Shown here piece by piece: positions 7,414-15,877 of a DNA stretch of 38,185 nucleotides. Made by a program: the position numbers and the translations under genes. This DNA comes from a bacterium. GTDB lineage: Bacteria; Armatimonadota; Abditibacteriia; Abditibacteriales; Abditibacteriaceae. The notes below the pieces were generated by a model. The model worked only from the letters and a program-made list of their open reading frames with translations, did not search any database and was not told the DNA's origin. The DNA lies in contig SDZD01000059.1 in assembly GCA_004172935.1 (NCBI GenBank), positions 1 to 38,185 of the forward strand, read 5' to 3'. Each line of letters begins with the position of its first letter. Within the stretch, counting starts at the first letter, position 1.

Positions 7414-8616
7414 ATGGCGATACGAGATCTCCGCGTGCTCCTACGGCGCGCGTTAGAACGCAGAAACATTCTTCTCGCGATCGCCGCTTGCGCGGCGGTC
7501 GCGAGCGTACTTGTGCTTGCCTATTGGCTCGGAAATCGATCGGGAAAGAGGGCTATTGGGCCTGACGCGCCAAGCCAAAATTTCCCAGCAAACAGGGTGC
7601 CAGCAGTTCCCGATCAACGGAATTTTCCACTTGCCGCGGATACGGCTCGTGAGCTGAACGCCGCCCGACCTTTCGATGTCGAGACTGTCACGCCTGCTAT
7701 CTCTTTCGCTCCCGTCGGTGATGCGAATTCGATGGAGAGGGCGGTCGCATGTCTCGCTGCGGCCGCATGGTACGAAGCGGGAGATGATCCTGACGGTGAG
7801 AGGTCGGTGGTACAGGTCGTCTTGAACCGCGCTCGACATCCTGCTTTTCCGTCTACGGTCTGCGGTGTCGTCTTTCAGGGGCAAGAACGCGCCACCGGCT
7901 GCCAATTCTCCTTCACCTGCGATGGCGCGATGAAGCGCAGGCCCTCGGACCAAGCTTGGGAAAGAGCTCTGACCCTCAGTCGTGCTATGCTTGGTGGAGA
8001 GGTTTTTCGGCAGGTCGGATATGCGACCCACTATCATACCGACTGGGTATTTCCCTACTGGGGCCCATCGCTGGTAAAACTGACCAAGTTTCGCACTCAC
8101 ATTTTTTACCGCTGGCCTGGGTATTGGGGAACGCGCAAAGCATTCCGGCAAGCCGTTGGTTCCAATGAACCTCTAATCCCGTCCCTAGCTGCACTATCAC
8201 CGGCGCACAGAATGGACGCTCCGCTCGCAGAGCTGGCGGTCCAGGATCCCAATGCGATGGTTCAGCCGCTGCCGGCAGTTGCGCCCGCTGTCGTGATACC
8301 CGGCATTTCCGCACGCTCGATGCGTGGTAACGTCGTGCGGTCCGAGCCAGATCCCAATGTGTTCTTCGTTCAGCTCGAGGATCACGATTTCCCCGGCAAC
8401 TTCGCGATCGCAGCCCTCGCGATTTGCAAGAACAAGAAGGTCTGCCGGGTGTTCGGCTGGACAGATCCAAGCCACATTGGACAGCAATTGCCGCTGGCAG
8501 AGCCGCAAAAGGCGGCACTCACTTTTTACTATGATCGGTCAGCCGACGGTACCGACCAGGCGCTGTGGAACTGCCGGCAGGTCGCTCGCCAAAATCCCGC
8601 TCAGTGCCTCCCATGA
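7414..8616 (+). CDS. Cell wall hydrolase, SleB-type, membrane anchored
   Basis: A 400-residue protein with one N-terminal membrane segment (about residues 20-40, following a basic stretch), a linker, and a SleB/hydrolase-2 domain at about residues 105-235: ACLAAAAWYEAGDDPDGERS, VVQVVLNRARHPAFPSTVC, then CQFSFTCDG and the HYHTDW segment. Family members cleave peptidoglycan (spore-cortex lytic relatives). The C-terminal 150 residues are not recognised. Start ATG 7414 is chosen because the upstream frame (from TTG 7333) reads like non-coding DNA; the ribosome site is weak. It may remodel the wall for assembly of surface polymer or sorted proteins, which is inference. Confidence 0.82.
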   Translation: MAIRDLRVLLRRALERRNILLAIAACAAVASVLVLAYWLGNRSGKRAIGPDAPSQNFPANRVPAVPDQRNFPLAADTARELNAARPFDVETVTPAISFAPVGDANSMERAVACLAAAAWYEAGDDPDGERSVVQVVLNRARHPAFPSTVCGVVFQGQERATGCQFSFTCDGAMKRRPSDQAWERALTLSRAMLGGEVFRQVGYATHYHTDWVFPYWGPSLVKLTKFRTHIFYRWPGYWGTRKAFRQAVGSNEPLIPSLAALSPAHRMDAPLAELAVQDPNAMVQPLPAVAPAVVIPGISARSMRGNVVRSEPDPNVFFVQLEDHDFPGNFAIAALAICKNKKVCRVFGWTDPSHIGQQLPLAEPQKAALTFYYDRSADGTDQALWNCRQVARQNPAQCLP

Positions 8617-8641
8617 CGAAACTGGGTTGCAGGAGTCCGGG

Positions 8642-9289
8642 TCAGTAAAGCCAATTTGTCCATTGCCCGATGGTCTTCCAACCGCTGGGGCTTTTCCCGA
8701 ATGCGTAAATCGTACCCCAGTGACCGGCTGTAACGGCAACGAACGCCAGATCATTCGTCACGGCAGGGTTCGAGAAACTGTACCTGGGACTGCATGAGCC
8801 GTTCAGCCTGTTGGAACCCCACCAGGCGGGCTTGAGGCGGGGCGCACCTGACCACGATTCGATGGGGCGGGCTTCATCATCCACTTTGATCGCAAGGCGT
8901 CGAGCCGCGAGGTCGAGCACTCGTTGTTGCGCTTGGGGTAATGGCGCTCCTGACTGAGTGGGACGACGCAGCACGATTTCATCAGATCGGAGCTCACCAT
9001 TGAGCACCTGTTTGCCGCTGAGTTCGGAAGGCGATCGCAGCGATGTAGGCTCATGCCAATTCAGAGCGGGTCGCGACGTCCCCGGCAAAGCCATCATGGC
9101 CCGGTAAATTGACCAGGCGTCTCCGGTCGTTTCGTTATCGACGCAAACGTCCTTGCGATCAGCCGTGAGGGTGCTCGCAAGCGCGCGCAGGACCTGGGCG
9201 CCATCATCGTTTGCATTCGAGGTGGCCGTGCAGCCGGTGGCAAGCCAAGAGCAAACCAGCACTGCCTCAAGACGACGTTTCATATGCAT
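8642..9289 (-). CDS. Lipoprotein of unknown function
   Basis: A 215-residue product with a lipoprotein signal: positive MKRR, hydrophobic stretch, and lipobox LATGC with the lipidated Cys at residue 20. The mature part has no domain I recognise. It is rich in Trp near the end (WWGSNRLNGSC, GHWGTIYAFGKS, GWKTIGQWTNWLY) and contains a few Cys that could pair. Two ATG codons (9289 and 9283) are possible starts. It is convergent with the SleB hydrolase gene with only 25 bp between the stops. It is divergent from the third PEP-CTERM gene. Confidence 0.75.
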   Translation of the reverse strand: MHMKRRLEAVLVCSWLATGCTATSNANDDGAQVLRALASTLTADRKDVCVDNETTGDAWSIYRAMMALPGTSRPALNWHEPTSLRSPSELSGKQVLNGELRSDEIVLRRPTQSGAPLPQAQQRVLDLAARRLAIKVDDEARPIESWSGAPRLKPAWWGSNRLNGSCSPRYSFSNPAVTNDLAFVAVTAGHWGTIYAFGKSPSGWKTIGQWTNWLY

Positions 9290-9471
9290 CCATTCGATGG
9301 CGTTTCTGTCGGCGAGAAGCTTCGATCTTAATCACCGTCTTCGCCGGTGCGCAAGCCGCGCACGCGGTGGCTGGGAGCAATCAAAGCCTTCGTCATGGAC
9401 TTCCCCGCTCCGTCCCAATCACACGACGGATTTTGATTCGCGAAACGCGTGATCTCGCGCTAGAATGAGAC

Positions 9472-10089
9472 GTGGATGAGGCCAACGACTTTTACGTGAA
9501 GAATCACAGGCGCCAGCTCGGCTTGCTGGGCGTCGGCATTCTATTGCTTTTTCTGTTGAGCCTCTTGCCCTCATCCGAACGGGCCCTGTTTTTTGAAGGT
9601 AGGCAGGTTCCCAAGGTTTTCGCCGTCATCCCCAAGTCGGTTGCTGACTCGGGTGTACCTCTGTTCGATATGAATCCGGCACGGCGTTCGGCTTTTCTGG
9701 CAAGATTGGCGAGGCCAGGCGGTCTGGCGGGTGTCATTCCGCCATCTCCTGTCCCTGCTGCGAACGTCGCAAGTCCGACGGTCCCGGAGAGCTTGGTGCC
9801 TCTAGGGGCGGGCCCGTTGAACGATCCAACGGCGCCCGGCGATGTCGCACGAAATTTTCGGGATAACCCCCTCGCCGGCGCGACACCGCAACAATTCAGC
9901 CCCGCCGTAACACCTGATCCAACGGCAACGCCTAGCCCCGATCCTGTCGGAGCGGTTCCTGAGCCTGCCACTTGGCTGAGCATGATGCTGGGGTTTTTTG
10001 TGTTGGGCACGCTGCTCCGGAGGCAGCGGGCGCGTTCAATTGAGTTGCAGGCGATTGCCCGACAGTCGGACGGACCGCATTTGGGATAA
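9472..10089 (+). CDS. PEP-CTERM protein with N-terminal membrane anchor and proline-rich body
   Basis: A 205-residue protein that differs from the two paralogues. It starts with a short polar segment and an uncleaved-looking hydrophobic stretch (about residues 15-32, LGLLGVGILLLFLLSLLP), has a Pro/Ala/Thr-rich middle (PSPVPAANVASPTVPE, TPDPTATPSPDPVG), and ends with a sorting tail at residue 163 (PEPATWLSMMLGFFVLG then RRQRAR) plus a further tail of about 17 residues. The start is GTG 9472, or GTG 9496. The last 54 bp overlap the opposite-strand protease gene. The proline-rich stretch suggests a spacer; function unknown. Confidence 0.8.
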   Translation: MDEANDFYVKNHRRQLGLLGVGILLLFLLSLLPSSERALFFEGRQVPKVFAVIPKSVADSGVPLFDMNPARRSAFLARLARPGGLAGVIPPSPVPAANVASPTVPESLVPLGAGPLNDPTAPGDVARNFRDNPLAGATPQQFSPAVTPDPTATPSPDPVGAVPEPATWLSMMLGFFVLGTLLRRQRARSIELQAIARQSDGPHLG

Positions 10090-10569
10090 TACGCTTTGGC
10101 CCAGCAGCGATACGGGCAAGTCCGAGGACATCACCGCAGCGTCCACGTCGGTGAGGGATTGTCCGGCGATGTCGACCCTGCCCAAGCTCACGGAATGCAT
10201 CGCCGAAGAGCCGCCTGCAGTCTCTACGTCGATCGCCCGGTCAGTGCCGCTGACGACTCCTGCTCGTGCAGCATCGCTCTGCGTAAGAATCACCACGCTA
10301 GCGCCGGTGTCCACGACGAAACGTACGGGCTTTCCGTTCACCATGGCAGTGACATAGAACAGCCCATCGCTCGCTGATCGGCTTTGGAGAGGGGCATCCG
10401 CGGAAACGGACCCCGTCATATTGGGCGTAGCCGGGACTGGACCGGCCTGGATCTCGTATGCGGCAAGATCGGGGCTCTTGTCAGCCGGCTGCGATGCGCC
10501 AACCTGCTGGCTGGCTTGCGATACGATGACGAGCATCGAAGCAGTTGGAATGGCGTATTTCCACGACAT
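10036..10569 (-). CDS. Retropepsin-like (clan AA) aspartic protease
   Basis: A 177-residue exported protein: a signal-like hydrophobic N-terminus (about residues 5-18), a polar linker, then a single retropepsin-like domain (residues 68-177) with catalytic motif VVDTGAS (Asp87-Thr-Gly), an NGKPVRF strand before it and the SLLGQSVLSQM segment later, as in bacterial single-domain aspartic proteases of the TIGR02281 kind. These act as dimers. It is probably periplasmic. It overlaps the end of the third PEP-CTERM gene and sits among exosortase substrates, so cleavage of sorted proteins is conceivable but unproven. Confidence 0.85.
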   Translation of the reverse strand: MSWKYAIPTASMLVIVSQASQQVGASQPADKSPDLAAYEIQAGPVPATPNMTGSVSADAPLQSRSASDGLFYVTAMVNGKPVRFVVDTGASVVILTQSDAARAGVVSGTDRAIDVETAGGSSAMHSVSLGRVDIAGQSLTDVDAAVMSSDLPVSLLGQSVLSQMRSVRLSGNRLQLN

Positions 10570-10628
10570 GCGATGATTATTCGCACATGCCGATCAACGC
10601 TGGGTAAGAGGGCGAGGTTAACCCAAAT

Positions 10629-11498
10629 TCACGTTTCTTCGGAGTCTACTCGCGCAGGCTCCAAGTCACGCTCGATCAGTTTGACCCTTCGTCTCTGGTA
10701 GAGGGCGAGCAAGGCAAAGACGAGCGCGATCAGCGCGATCTGAAGCGCAATCCGCCGATAAGGCCGGTTGGCTGAAGCTTCGTCATGAAACAGAACGTAG
10801 TGAGGGCTGGCGACGCGGTAGCCTGCGTAGTGATAAAGACGAATAATTTCGCCGGGCAAGGCGTCTCGGCGTAGGACGCCATGGATACTACCATCGGTGG
10901 TTTTGACCGCGGGCGTGAGTTCGACAAAGAATTGCAATTCCTCGCCGCTCGAGCCGGGCGCCGTGATGGGCGCAAATCGTTGGCTCTCAGTGGTCAAGAG
11001 CACTTTGTGGCGGAGAACTGCGGTCCGTGTGGTGGCAATGTCGCCGGAAATGGTCGCTTGACCATCCGCAGGAAGGGGCGGGATCGCTGCAGAAAGGTCT
11101 ATGGTCTGCGGGCGCGCGGGTTGGGGGCTGTTCTTGAGCGAAAGAAGTAGGAAGCCCAGGGCAACCACCGCGCTTGCGATGGCTACGATATTCAACGTCT
11201 TCTGGAAGCTCAGCGCCGAACGCAATGTTGCCAGAGCAATGCGCTCGGCCGACTGGCGGCGGCGAATTCCCCAGTAAAGCGGTAGGCCGAGGGCCGCGAG
11301 AATGAGGACAGGCAAAAGGTAGGTGACAGCGGGATAGGAGCGCCCGAGAAAATTGAACTGCCATTCTGCCAGGAATGCGAAAACGCCCTGGTAGTTCAAC
11401 ACCTGCCAGAGGAGCAGGAGGGCGACGATCGCAATCCAGCCTCCTACGAATCCGGCCTTCGCGCGTTGCCTCTGGTTGCGGCTTATGCGACTTGTCAT
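10629..11498 (-). CDS. Four-helix membrane protein, unknown function
   Basis: A 289-residue protein with three membrane segments in its first half (WIAIVALLLLWQVL, then LLPVLILAALGLPLYW, then VAIASAVVALGFLLLSL). A roughly 115-residue polar domain probably faces the periplasm. A fourth segment near the end (LQIALIALVFALLALY) precedes a basic tail. The start is ATG 11498, which has a GGGGGAA ribosome site; the open frame extends further but without such a site. It lies 59 bp upstream of the aspartic protease gene on the same strand, so the two may be co-transcribed. I do not recognise the family. Confidence 0.7.
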   Translation of the reverse strand: MTSRISRNQRQRAKAGFVGGWIAIVALLLLWQVLNYQGVFAFLAEWQFNFLGRSYPAVTYLLPVLILAALGLPLYWGIRRRQSAERIALATLRSALSFQKTLNIVAIASAVVALGFLLLSLKNSPQPARPQTIDLSAAIPPLPADGQATISGDIATTRTAVLRHKVLLTTESQRFAPITAPGSSGEELQFFVELTPAVKTTDGSIHGVLRRDALPGEIIRLYHYAGYRVASPHYVLFHDEASANRPYRRIALQIALIALVFALLALYQRRRVKLIERDLEPARVDSEET

Positions 11499-11662
11499 GT
11501 TCCCCCAGGACCTGACGGCGGGAGCTCTGCTTCCGCAATGGTCAAGTTCAACCATGCCACGCTTTTCCGCTATTACAATCCTGCGGTTCGCTCGCTCAAC
11601 GTGTGAATCGGTCGCGGTGCACTCACTCGGCGCTTGTTGCGCTACCCAAATCTGGAGCCTTG

Positions 11663-12658
11663 ATGAGCACGGTCGGAAAGATCCTCATTGTTGTCCCTTG
11701 TCTGAACGAAGAGGCTCATCTTCCGGACCTGCTGGACTGGCTGCGCTCGCAAAGCGAAGGCGCAGTCGTCGTCGTCGCTGATGGTGGCAGCACCGATGCG
11801 AGCCGAGCCATCGTTGAGGCGCGACAAAGTCGGTGGCAGTCGCTGCATCTCTTGGATAATCCCGAGCGCCTCCAGAGTGCAGGCGTGAACAAGGCCGTGG
11901 CCGCCTACGGGGCGGGTTGCCAGTGGCTCGTCAGGATCGATGCGCACGCCGCTTATCCGGACAACTATGTGCAAACACTGCTCTCCTCTGCGGAGCGCCA
12001 GGGCGCTGAATCGGTCGTTGTTCCCATGGCAACGGTCGGCGCGAGCTGTTTCCAGCGCGCCGTAGCCGCCGCGCAAAATTCCGTTTTGGGTACGGGGGGA
12101 TCAGCGCATCGGCACATCGGCGCCGGCAAGTACGTCGATCATGGCCACCACGCTTTGATGCGCCTGGACGCGTTTAACGCCGTGGGCGGATACGACAGAA
12201 CTTTCTCGCACAATGAAGACGCGGAAATCGACTATCGCCTGACAGCTGCTGGTTATCGCATCTGGCTCGAGCCGCGCGCGAGCCTGACCTATTTCCCGCG
12301 GGCGACGCTCTCGGGCCTTTGGCGGCAATACCGGAATTTTGGGAAAGGTCGCGCACGCACCATTCAGAAGCATCGCATCAAGCCAAGGCTCCGACAGATG
12401 TTGCCGGTGGGAATCGCACCGATCGTTGTCGCAGCAGCTTTGGCGGCACCCTTATGCCTAGCCTCGCTTTGGGCACTGATCCTAGCGCTTCCATTCTTGG
12501 GATGGTCGACGATCTGCCTGCTTGCAGGTGTGGTTCTGGCCGTCCGGTCGCGTTCGCTGTGTTTGGCGGCGACTGGAATAGCTCTGATGACTATGCACTC
12601 GGCTTGGTCTCTGGGTTTCTGGTCCCAAATCGCAACACTGCGGCAAGCAGACGGTTAA
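11663..12658 (+). CDS. Family 2 glycosyltransferase, ExoA-like, membrane associated
   Basis: A 331-residue GT2 enzyme that would add a sugar to the lipid-linked repeat unit at the inner membrane. The GT-A motifs are visible: VVPCLNEEAHL, VVVVADGGSTDAS, the DxD-like RIDAHAAYP, and the acceptor region GGYDRTFSHNEDAEIDYRL with the ED pair. The C-terminal 90 residues contain hydrophobic segments, as in ExoA of succinoglycan synthesis. ATG 11663 is the start: it follows CTGGAG by six bases and removes an unlikely N-terminal extension. The downstream PPIase gene begins 60 bp later on the same strand. Confidence 0.88.
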   Translation: MSTVGKILIVVPCLNEEAHLPDLLDWLRSQSEGAVVVVADGGSTDASRAIVEARQSRWQSLHLLDNPERLQSAGVNKAVAAYGAGCQWLVRIDAHAAYPDNYVQTLLSSAERQGAESVVVPMATVGASCFQRAVAAAQNSVLGTGGSAHRHIGAGKYVDHGHHALMRLDAFNAVGGYDRTFSHNEDAEIDYRLTAAGYRIWLEPRASLTYFPRATLSGLWRQYRNFGKGRARTIQKHRIKPRLRQMLPVGIAPIVVAAALAAPLCLASLWALILALPFLGWSTICLLAGVVLAVRSRSLCLAATGIALMTMHSAWSLGFWSQIATLRQADG

Positions 12659-12718
12659 CCGCGATTGCAAATGGTGGCGGCATGTGGCCCAGAGGCAATG
12701 GTTCAAAAGGACAGATCG

Positions 12719-13567
12719 ATGCTCAAACACCACCGTAACCAAGTTCCGTCGAATTCAGCGCGCCTGACGCTGGTTTCTCTTGCGATGGTCGCGGGACTGG
12801 CCGGCTGCCATAAGCAGCCCGGTGGGCAGGTCGTCGCCGTTGTGAATGACGAGGAGGTCACCCAGCAGGAGCTGACAACCGAGGCCCAAGCGGCTCAGCT
12901 GACAGGGGGCGGCAAAGATAAACCGGCCGCGGCTGATCTCCTGCAGCGGGTAATCGACCGAAACTTGTTGGCGGACTACGCACGCGCAGAGGGTCTCGAT
13001 CGCGGTCCGGAGTTTGTCGCGCGTCGCCGTCAGCTCGAGCAATCTTTGCTGGCCGATGTGGCTGCGCGAAAGCTCGCGGGTGCACCTGGCGCTCCAACGC
13101 AGGCGGAAATTAAAAACTATATCGCCTCTCATCCGCTCGCCTTTGCAGAGCGTCAAAATTTAGCGCTTGATCAGGTGCGATTCGCCACTCTCGGCGATGC
13201 CGCTGTGCTCAAGCAAATCACGGATATGCCTACGATCGATGGTGTGATCGCCCAGCTGAACGCGAAAGGCATCAAGTTTTCCCGCGGGGCGTCCGCTCTA
13301 GATACGGCGACGATTGGGGCCGCCGCTGCGAAGCAGATCGTCGAGCTGAAGCCGGGTGAAGCGTTTGCACTCTCGACCGGCGGTCAGACATACGTAAGCG
13401 TCATTACAGATCGTCAGCCTGTGGTCGCTGACCCCGCGACCTGGCCGGACCTGGCGAGCAATGCCCTCCGATCGGAGAAAATGACCACAGCGATGACAGA
13501 CGCGGTCAAGCGGCTGCGCGCTGCGGCGACGATAACCTATGATCCATCGTTCAAGCCCGCCAAGTAG
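12719..13567 (+). CDS. epsD: EpsD-family peptidyl-prolyl isomerase lipoprotein
   Basis: A 282-residue protein with a lipoprotein signal (VAGLAGC lipobox, Cys near residue 30), a SurA-like N-terminal region beginning VVAVVNDEEVTQQEL, and a parvulin-like C-terminal part that is poorly conserved. EpsD-type isomerases recur in exosortase-linked EPS loci, so this gene ties the polymer and sorting modules together. It would assist folding of exported proteins in the periplasm. ATG 12719 follows AAAAGGACAG and gives the proper signal; the upstream part of the open frame is probably untranslated. Confidence 0.82.
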   Translation: MLKHHRNQVPSNSARLTLVSLAMVAGLAGCHKQPGGQVVAVVNDEEVTQQELTTEAQAAQLTGGGKDKPAAADLLQRVIDRNLLADYARAEGLDRGPEFVARRRQLEQSLLADVAARKLAGAPGAPTQAEIKNYIASHPLAFAERQNLALDQVRFATLGDAAVLKQITDMPTIDGVIAQLNAKGIKFSRGASALDTATIGAAAAKQIVELKPGEAFALSTGGQTYVSVITDRQPVVADPATWPDLASNALRSEKMTTAMTDAVKRLRAAATITYDPSFKPAK

Positions 13568-13611
13568 AGGGAGGCGCGCCTCGCCGCTTGCTTTGAAAAT
13601 GCCGTTCGCCG

Positions 13612-14745
13612 ATGGGGGTATTGGTGGCAAAGACGATAGCTTACTTCGTCCATAATCTCGATGATCCAGCCGTCGTTCGCCGCGTGAAAATGTTTCATTC
13701 AGGTGGCGCGAAGGTCATCGTGCTCGGTTTCCACCGCAACGAACGCGTGCCCTCGACGATAGATGGCGCCGTTGCCATTAATCTGGGTCGGACTGCCGAT
13801 GGTCGCTTCGGCCAGAGGATCGCTGCAGTCTTGCGGCACATCGTCATGAATCGCCCTTTGCGACGGGCGATCCAGCAGGCGGATGTGATCGTTGCCCGCA
13901 ATCTTGAAATGGTGGCCCTGGCGGCCAAGCTGAAGGCTGGTCGCCGTCTCATTTACGAGTGTCTGGACATTCATCGCCTGCTACTGGGCTCGGGCGGTCA
14001 CCTCGGGAAGATGGTGCAATGGGTGGAGGGCAGGCTGCTAAAAGGTGTGCAGCTTATTCTCACGAGCTCGCCGCGCTTCATCACCGCATATTTCCACGGG
14101 ATGCGGAGATTGGAGACGCCTATCATATTGGTCGAAAACAAAGTTCTCTCGCTCGACGAGGGTGCCCCCTCGGTGCGTGATCAACAGATCACAGGCCGGA
14201 ACGAGGGGCCTTGGGTTATCGGCTGGTTCGGAATGCTGCGGTGCCGTCGAACGCTTGAGATCCTCGCGGAGTTCGCTCGCAGGTCTGAGGGACGAATTGC
14301 CGTCGTCATCGCCGGCATTCCCTCGGAAGCGGAGTTCCCAGACTTTGTCCGAACGGTGGCAGATTTGCCAGGCGTGGTCTTCAAGGGCCGATATGACGCG
14401 AGCGACTTGCCCCGCTTATACGCTTCGGTGCATTTCGCCTGGGCAATCGATTATTTCGAAGAGGGTCTCAATTCGACTTGGCTGCTGCCCAACCGCCTGT
14501 ACGAATCCCTCGAGAACGGCGCGATTCCTATCGCTCTGAGCGGCGTAGAAACGGGGATCTGGCTAACCCAGAAAGAGGTCGGCGTGGTGATCGACGATCC
14601 CGAAGCGGAGATCCCAGCGTATTTGCAACGCCTGACCGATGCGGAATATGTTGACCTTCAAAAGGCACTCAAAGCTCTGCCGGCAGAAGCACTCAGAACG
14701 GAAGCTCCGGAATGCAGAGCCCTCGTTAGCGCCATTCTCGCCTGA
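13612..14745 (+). CDS. GT-B glycosyltransferase
   Basis: A 377-residue protein with the two-lobed GT-B pattern: an N-terminal half starting KTIAYFVHNLDDPAVVRRV, and a C-terminal nucleotide-sugar half with GWFGMLRCRRTLEIL, the VVFKGRYDASDLPRLYASVHF segment and an acidic LPNRLYESLENGAIPIAL stretch that occupies the place of the usual E-x7-E motif. Sugar specificity cannot be read. It lies 45 bp after epsD on the same strand, and its stop abuts the convergent export gene with one base between. Confidence 0.8.
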   Translation: MGVLVAKTIAYFVHNLDDPAVVRRVKMFHSGGAKVIVLGFHRNERVPSTIDGAVAINLGRTADGRFGQRIAAVLRHIVMNRPLRRAIQQADVIVARNLEMVALAAKLKAGRRLIYECLDIHRLLLGSGGHLGKMVQWVEGRLLKGVQLILTSSPRFITAYFHGMRRLETPIILVENKVLSLDEGAPSVRDQQITGRNEGPWVIGWFGMLRCRRTLEILAEFARRSEGRIAVVIAGIPSEAEFPDFVRTVADLPGVVFKGRYDASDLPRLYASVHFAWAIDYFEEGLNSTWLLPNRLYESLENGAIPIALSGVETGIWLTQKEVGVVIDDPEAEIPAYLQRLTDAEYVDLQKALKALPAEALRTEAPECRALVSAILA

Positions 14746-14746
14746 A

Positions 14747-15328
14747 TCAGAAGTGACGTTCCCTAATGCGGATGGTGTCACCCGCGCGAACGACCACCGG
14801 CGGTCCGTCGCGAAGATCGATCAGCCGCTCTTGGGTCTCGTTGGCCCGCTTCAGATAGACACGACGCGTGTTGGCGCGATAGGTATATCCGCCGGCGGAT
14901 GCCACCGCTTGATCCAGTGAAAGGCCTGTCGAGACGGGATATTCGCCCGGCTTGTTGACTTCGCCGAGGATGTAGAAGGGGCGGAACGACACGACCTGGA
15001 TGCTGACGCGGGGATTGTTGACGTATCCGTCGGCGAGTTTGGCCGAGAGGGCGGCTTGCAACTGCTCTACCGTCTTGTCGCTCGCGGGCAGATTCCCGAT
15101 TAGCGGAAATGTCAGGTTGCCACCGCTGGTGATGACGTAGTCGCCGGTGAGGGTGTCCTCGCCAAAGACAATGATGTGAAGCTTATCGCCAGAAGCGAAA
15201 CGGTACTCGTCCTCGGACTGGATCGTGCGAGGATTGACGCCCGGCTGCGAGCTGCGCTGAGCAGGCTCCGCGCAGCTCGCGGGTATCATGGCCAGCATCG
15301 AGAGAAACACGAAAAATAGGCGATACAT
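14747..15328 (-). CDS. wza: Polysaccharide export protein (Wza/GumB-like)
   Basis: An outer-membrane-associated export protein of about 193 residues. After a hydrophobic signal with a possible lipobox (IPASC) come the polysaccharide export domain (YRFASGDKLHIIVFGEDTLTG, GNLTFPLIGNLP, VNNPRVSIQV) and one SLBB domain (FYILGEVNKPGEYP, LDQAVASAGGYTYRA). It is short like GumB and lacks the extra domains and C-terminal pore helix of E. coli Wza, so another protein probably forms the outer-membrane channel; the beta-barrel at 29488-30762 is a candidate. ATG 15328 is preferred over ATG 15337 because GAGGT (15338-15342) is too close to the latter. Confidence 0.92.
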   Translation of the reverse strand: MYRLFFVFLSMLAMIPASCAEPAQRSSQPGVNPRTIQSEDEYRFASGDKLHIIVFGEDTLTGDYVITSGGNLTFPLIGNLPASDKTVEQLQAALSAKLADGYVNNPRVSIQVVSFRPFYILGEVNKPGEYPVSTGLSLDQAVASAGGYTYRANTRRVYLKRANETQERLIDLRDGPPVVVRAGDTIRIRERHF

Positions 15329-15877
15329 TACGATCATACCTCAAGCGGCGGCCACTGGTTGGATAGTCCGGTGGTCCCTGATCCGCAAGGCATTCGCACG
15401 TGCATGCCGTTCTTGATATGGTTGTAGAAATCGTATCTGCCTGCAACCATCTGAGAACTCATTTTCGAGCAGGCCGCGCTGCGTTGGAGTTGCGGTGTGG
15501 CAGCGCGCTCGCAGATCTGAGTCCTCGCGCAACAGGCGCGGAAGAATCTAATCGCCGGCCGAGATGTCGAGGCGCATGAAATTGATGTTCTCGCATGAGC
15601 CCGGAGGCGCGCCCATGGGTAAAATCGGATGGAGCTACAATCGGCGGGCGCGGGCGCTGCGGAGCGTTGGAAGCGGGCAGCCCGATGGCTCAGGGAAACT
15701 GACCCGAGGGCTCCATTCCGCCCTTTGTAGCTCACTCCGTAGGTGTCTGAAATGATGACGGATCGATCGAAAGGGTGGTAGGGAGAAGTCCGCTGAGATC
15801 AATGGTTGGATCTCTGCAGGCTCGTTGCCGGCTGCCAGTCGGCCGATAGGCAGCTGCTCCAGATCTGGGGAATATAA
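15329..15877. other. Long intergenic region between wza and the acyltransferase
   Basis: About 550 bp between divergent genes, much longer than any other gap inside the polymer cluster. No coding sequence is convincing on either strand. It must hold promoters for both directions, and it contains an imperfect long inverted repeat (15627-15738). A GC-rich to AT-rich change occurs at its right end. Confidence 0.6.
15627..15738. repeat. Imperfect 21-bp inverted repeat in the wza upstream region
   Basis: Arms 15627-15647 and 15718-15738 match at 17 of 21 positions as reverse complements, sharing the exact core GAGCTACAA and the edge GGCGG. The 70 bp between them include GC-rich pieces that can also pair. 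It may be a structured transcript, a pair of regulator sites in opposite orientation, or the ends of an old small element. Confidence 0.45.

Noticed and set aside
15334..15735. Minus-strand frame upstream of wza
   Set aside because: Arg/Ser/Cys-rich low-complexity translation, no ribosome site or domain; typical spurious frame.
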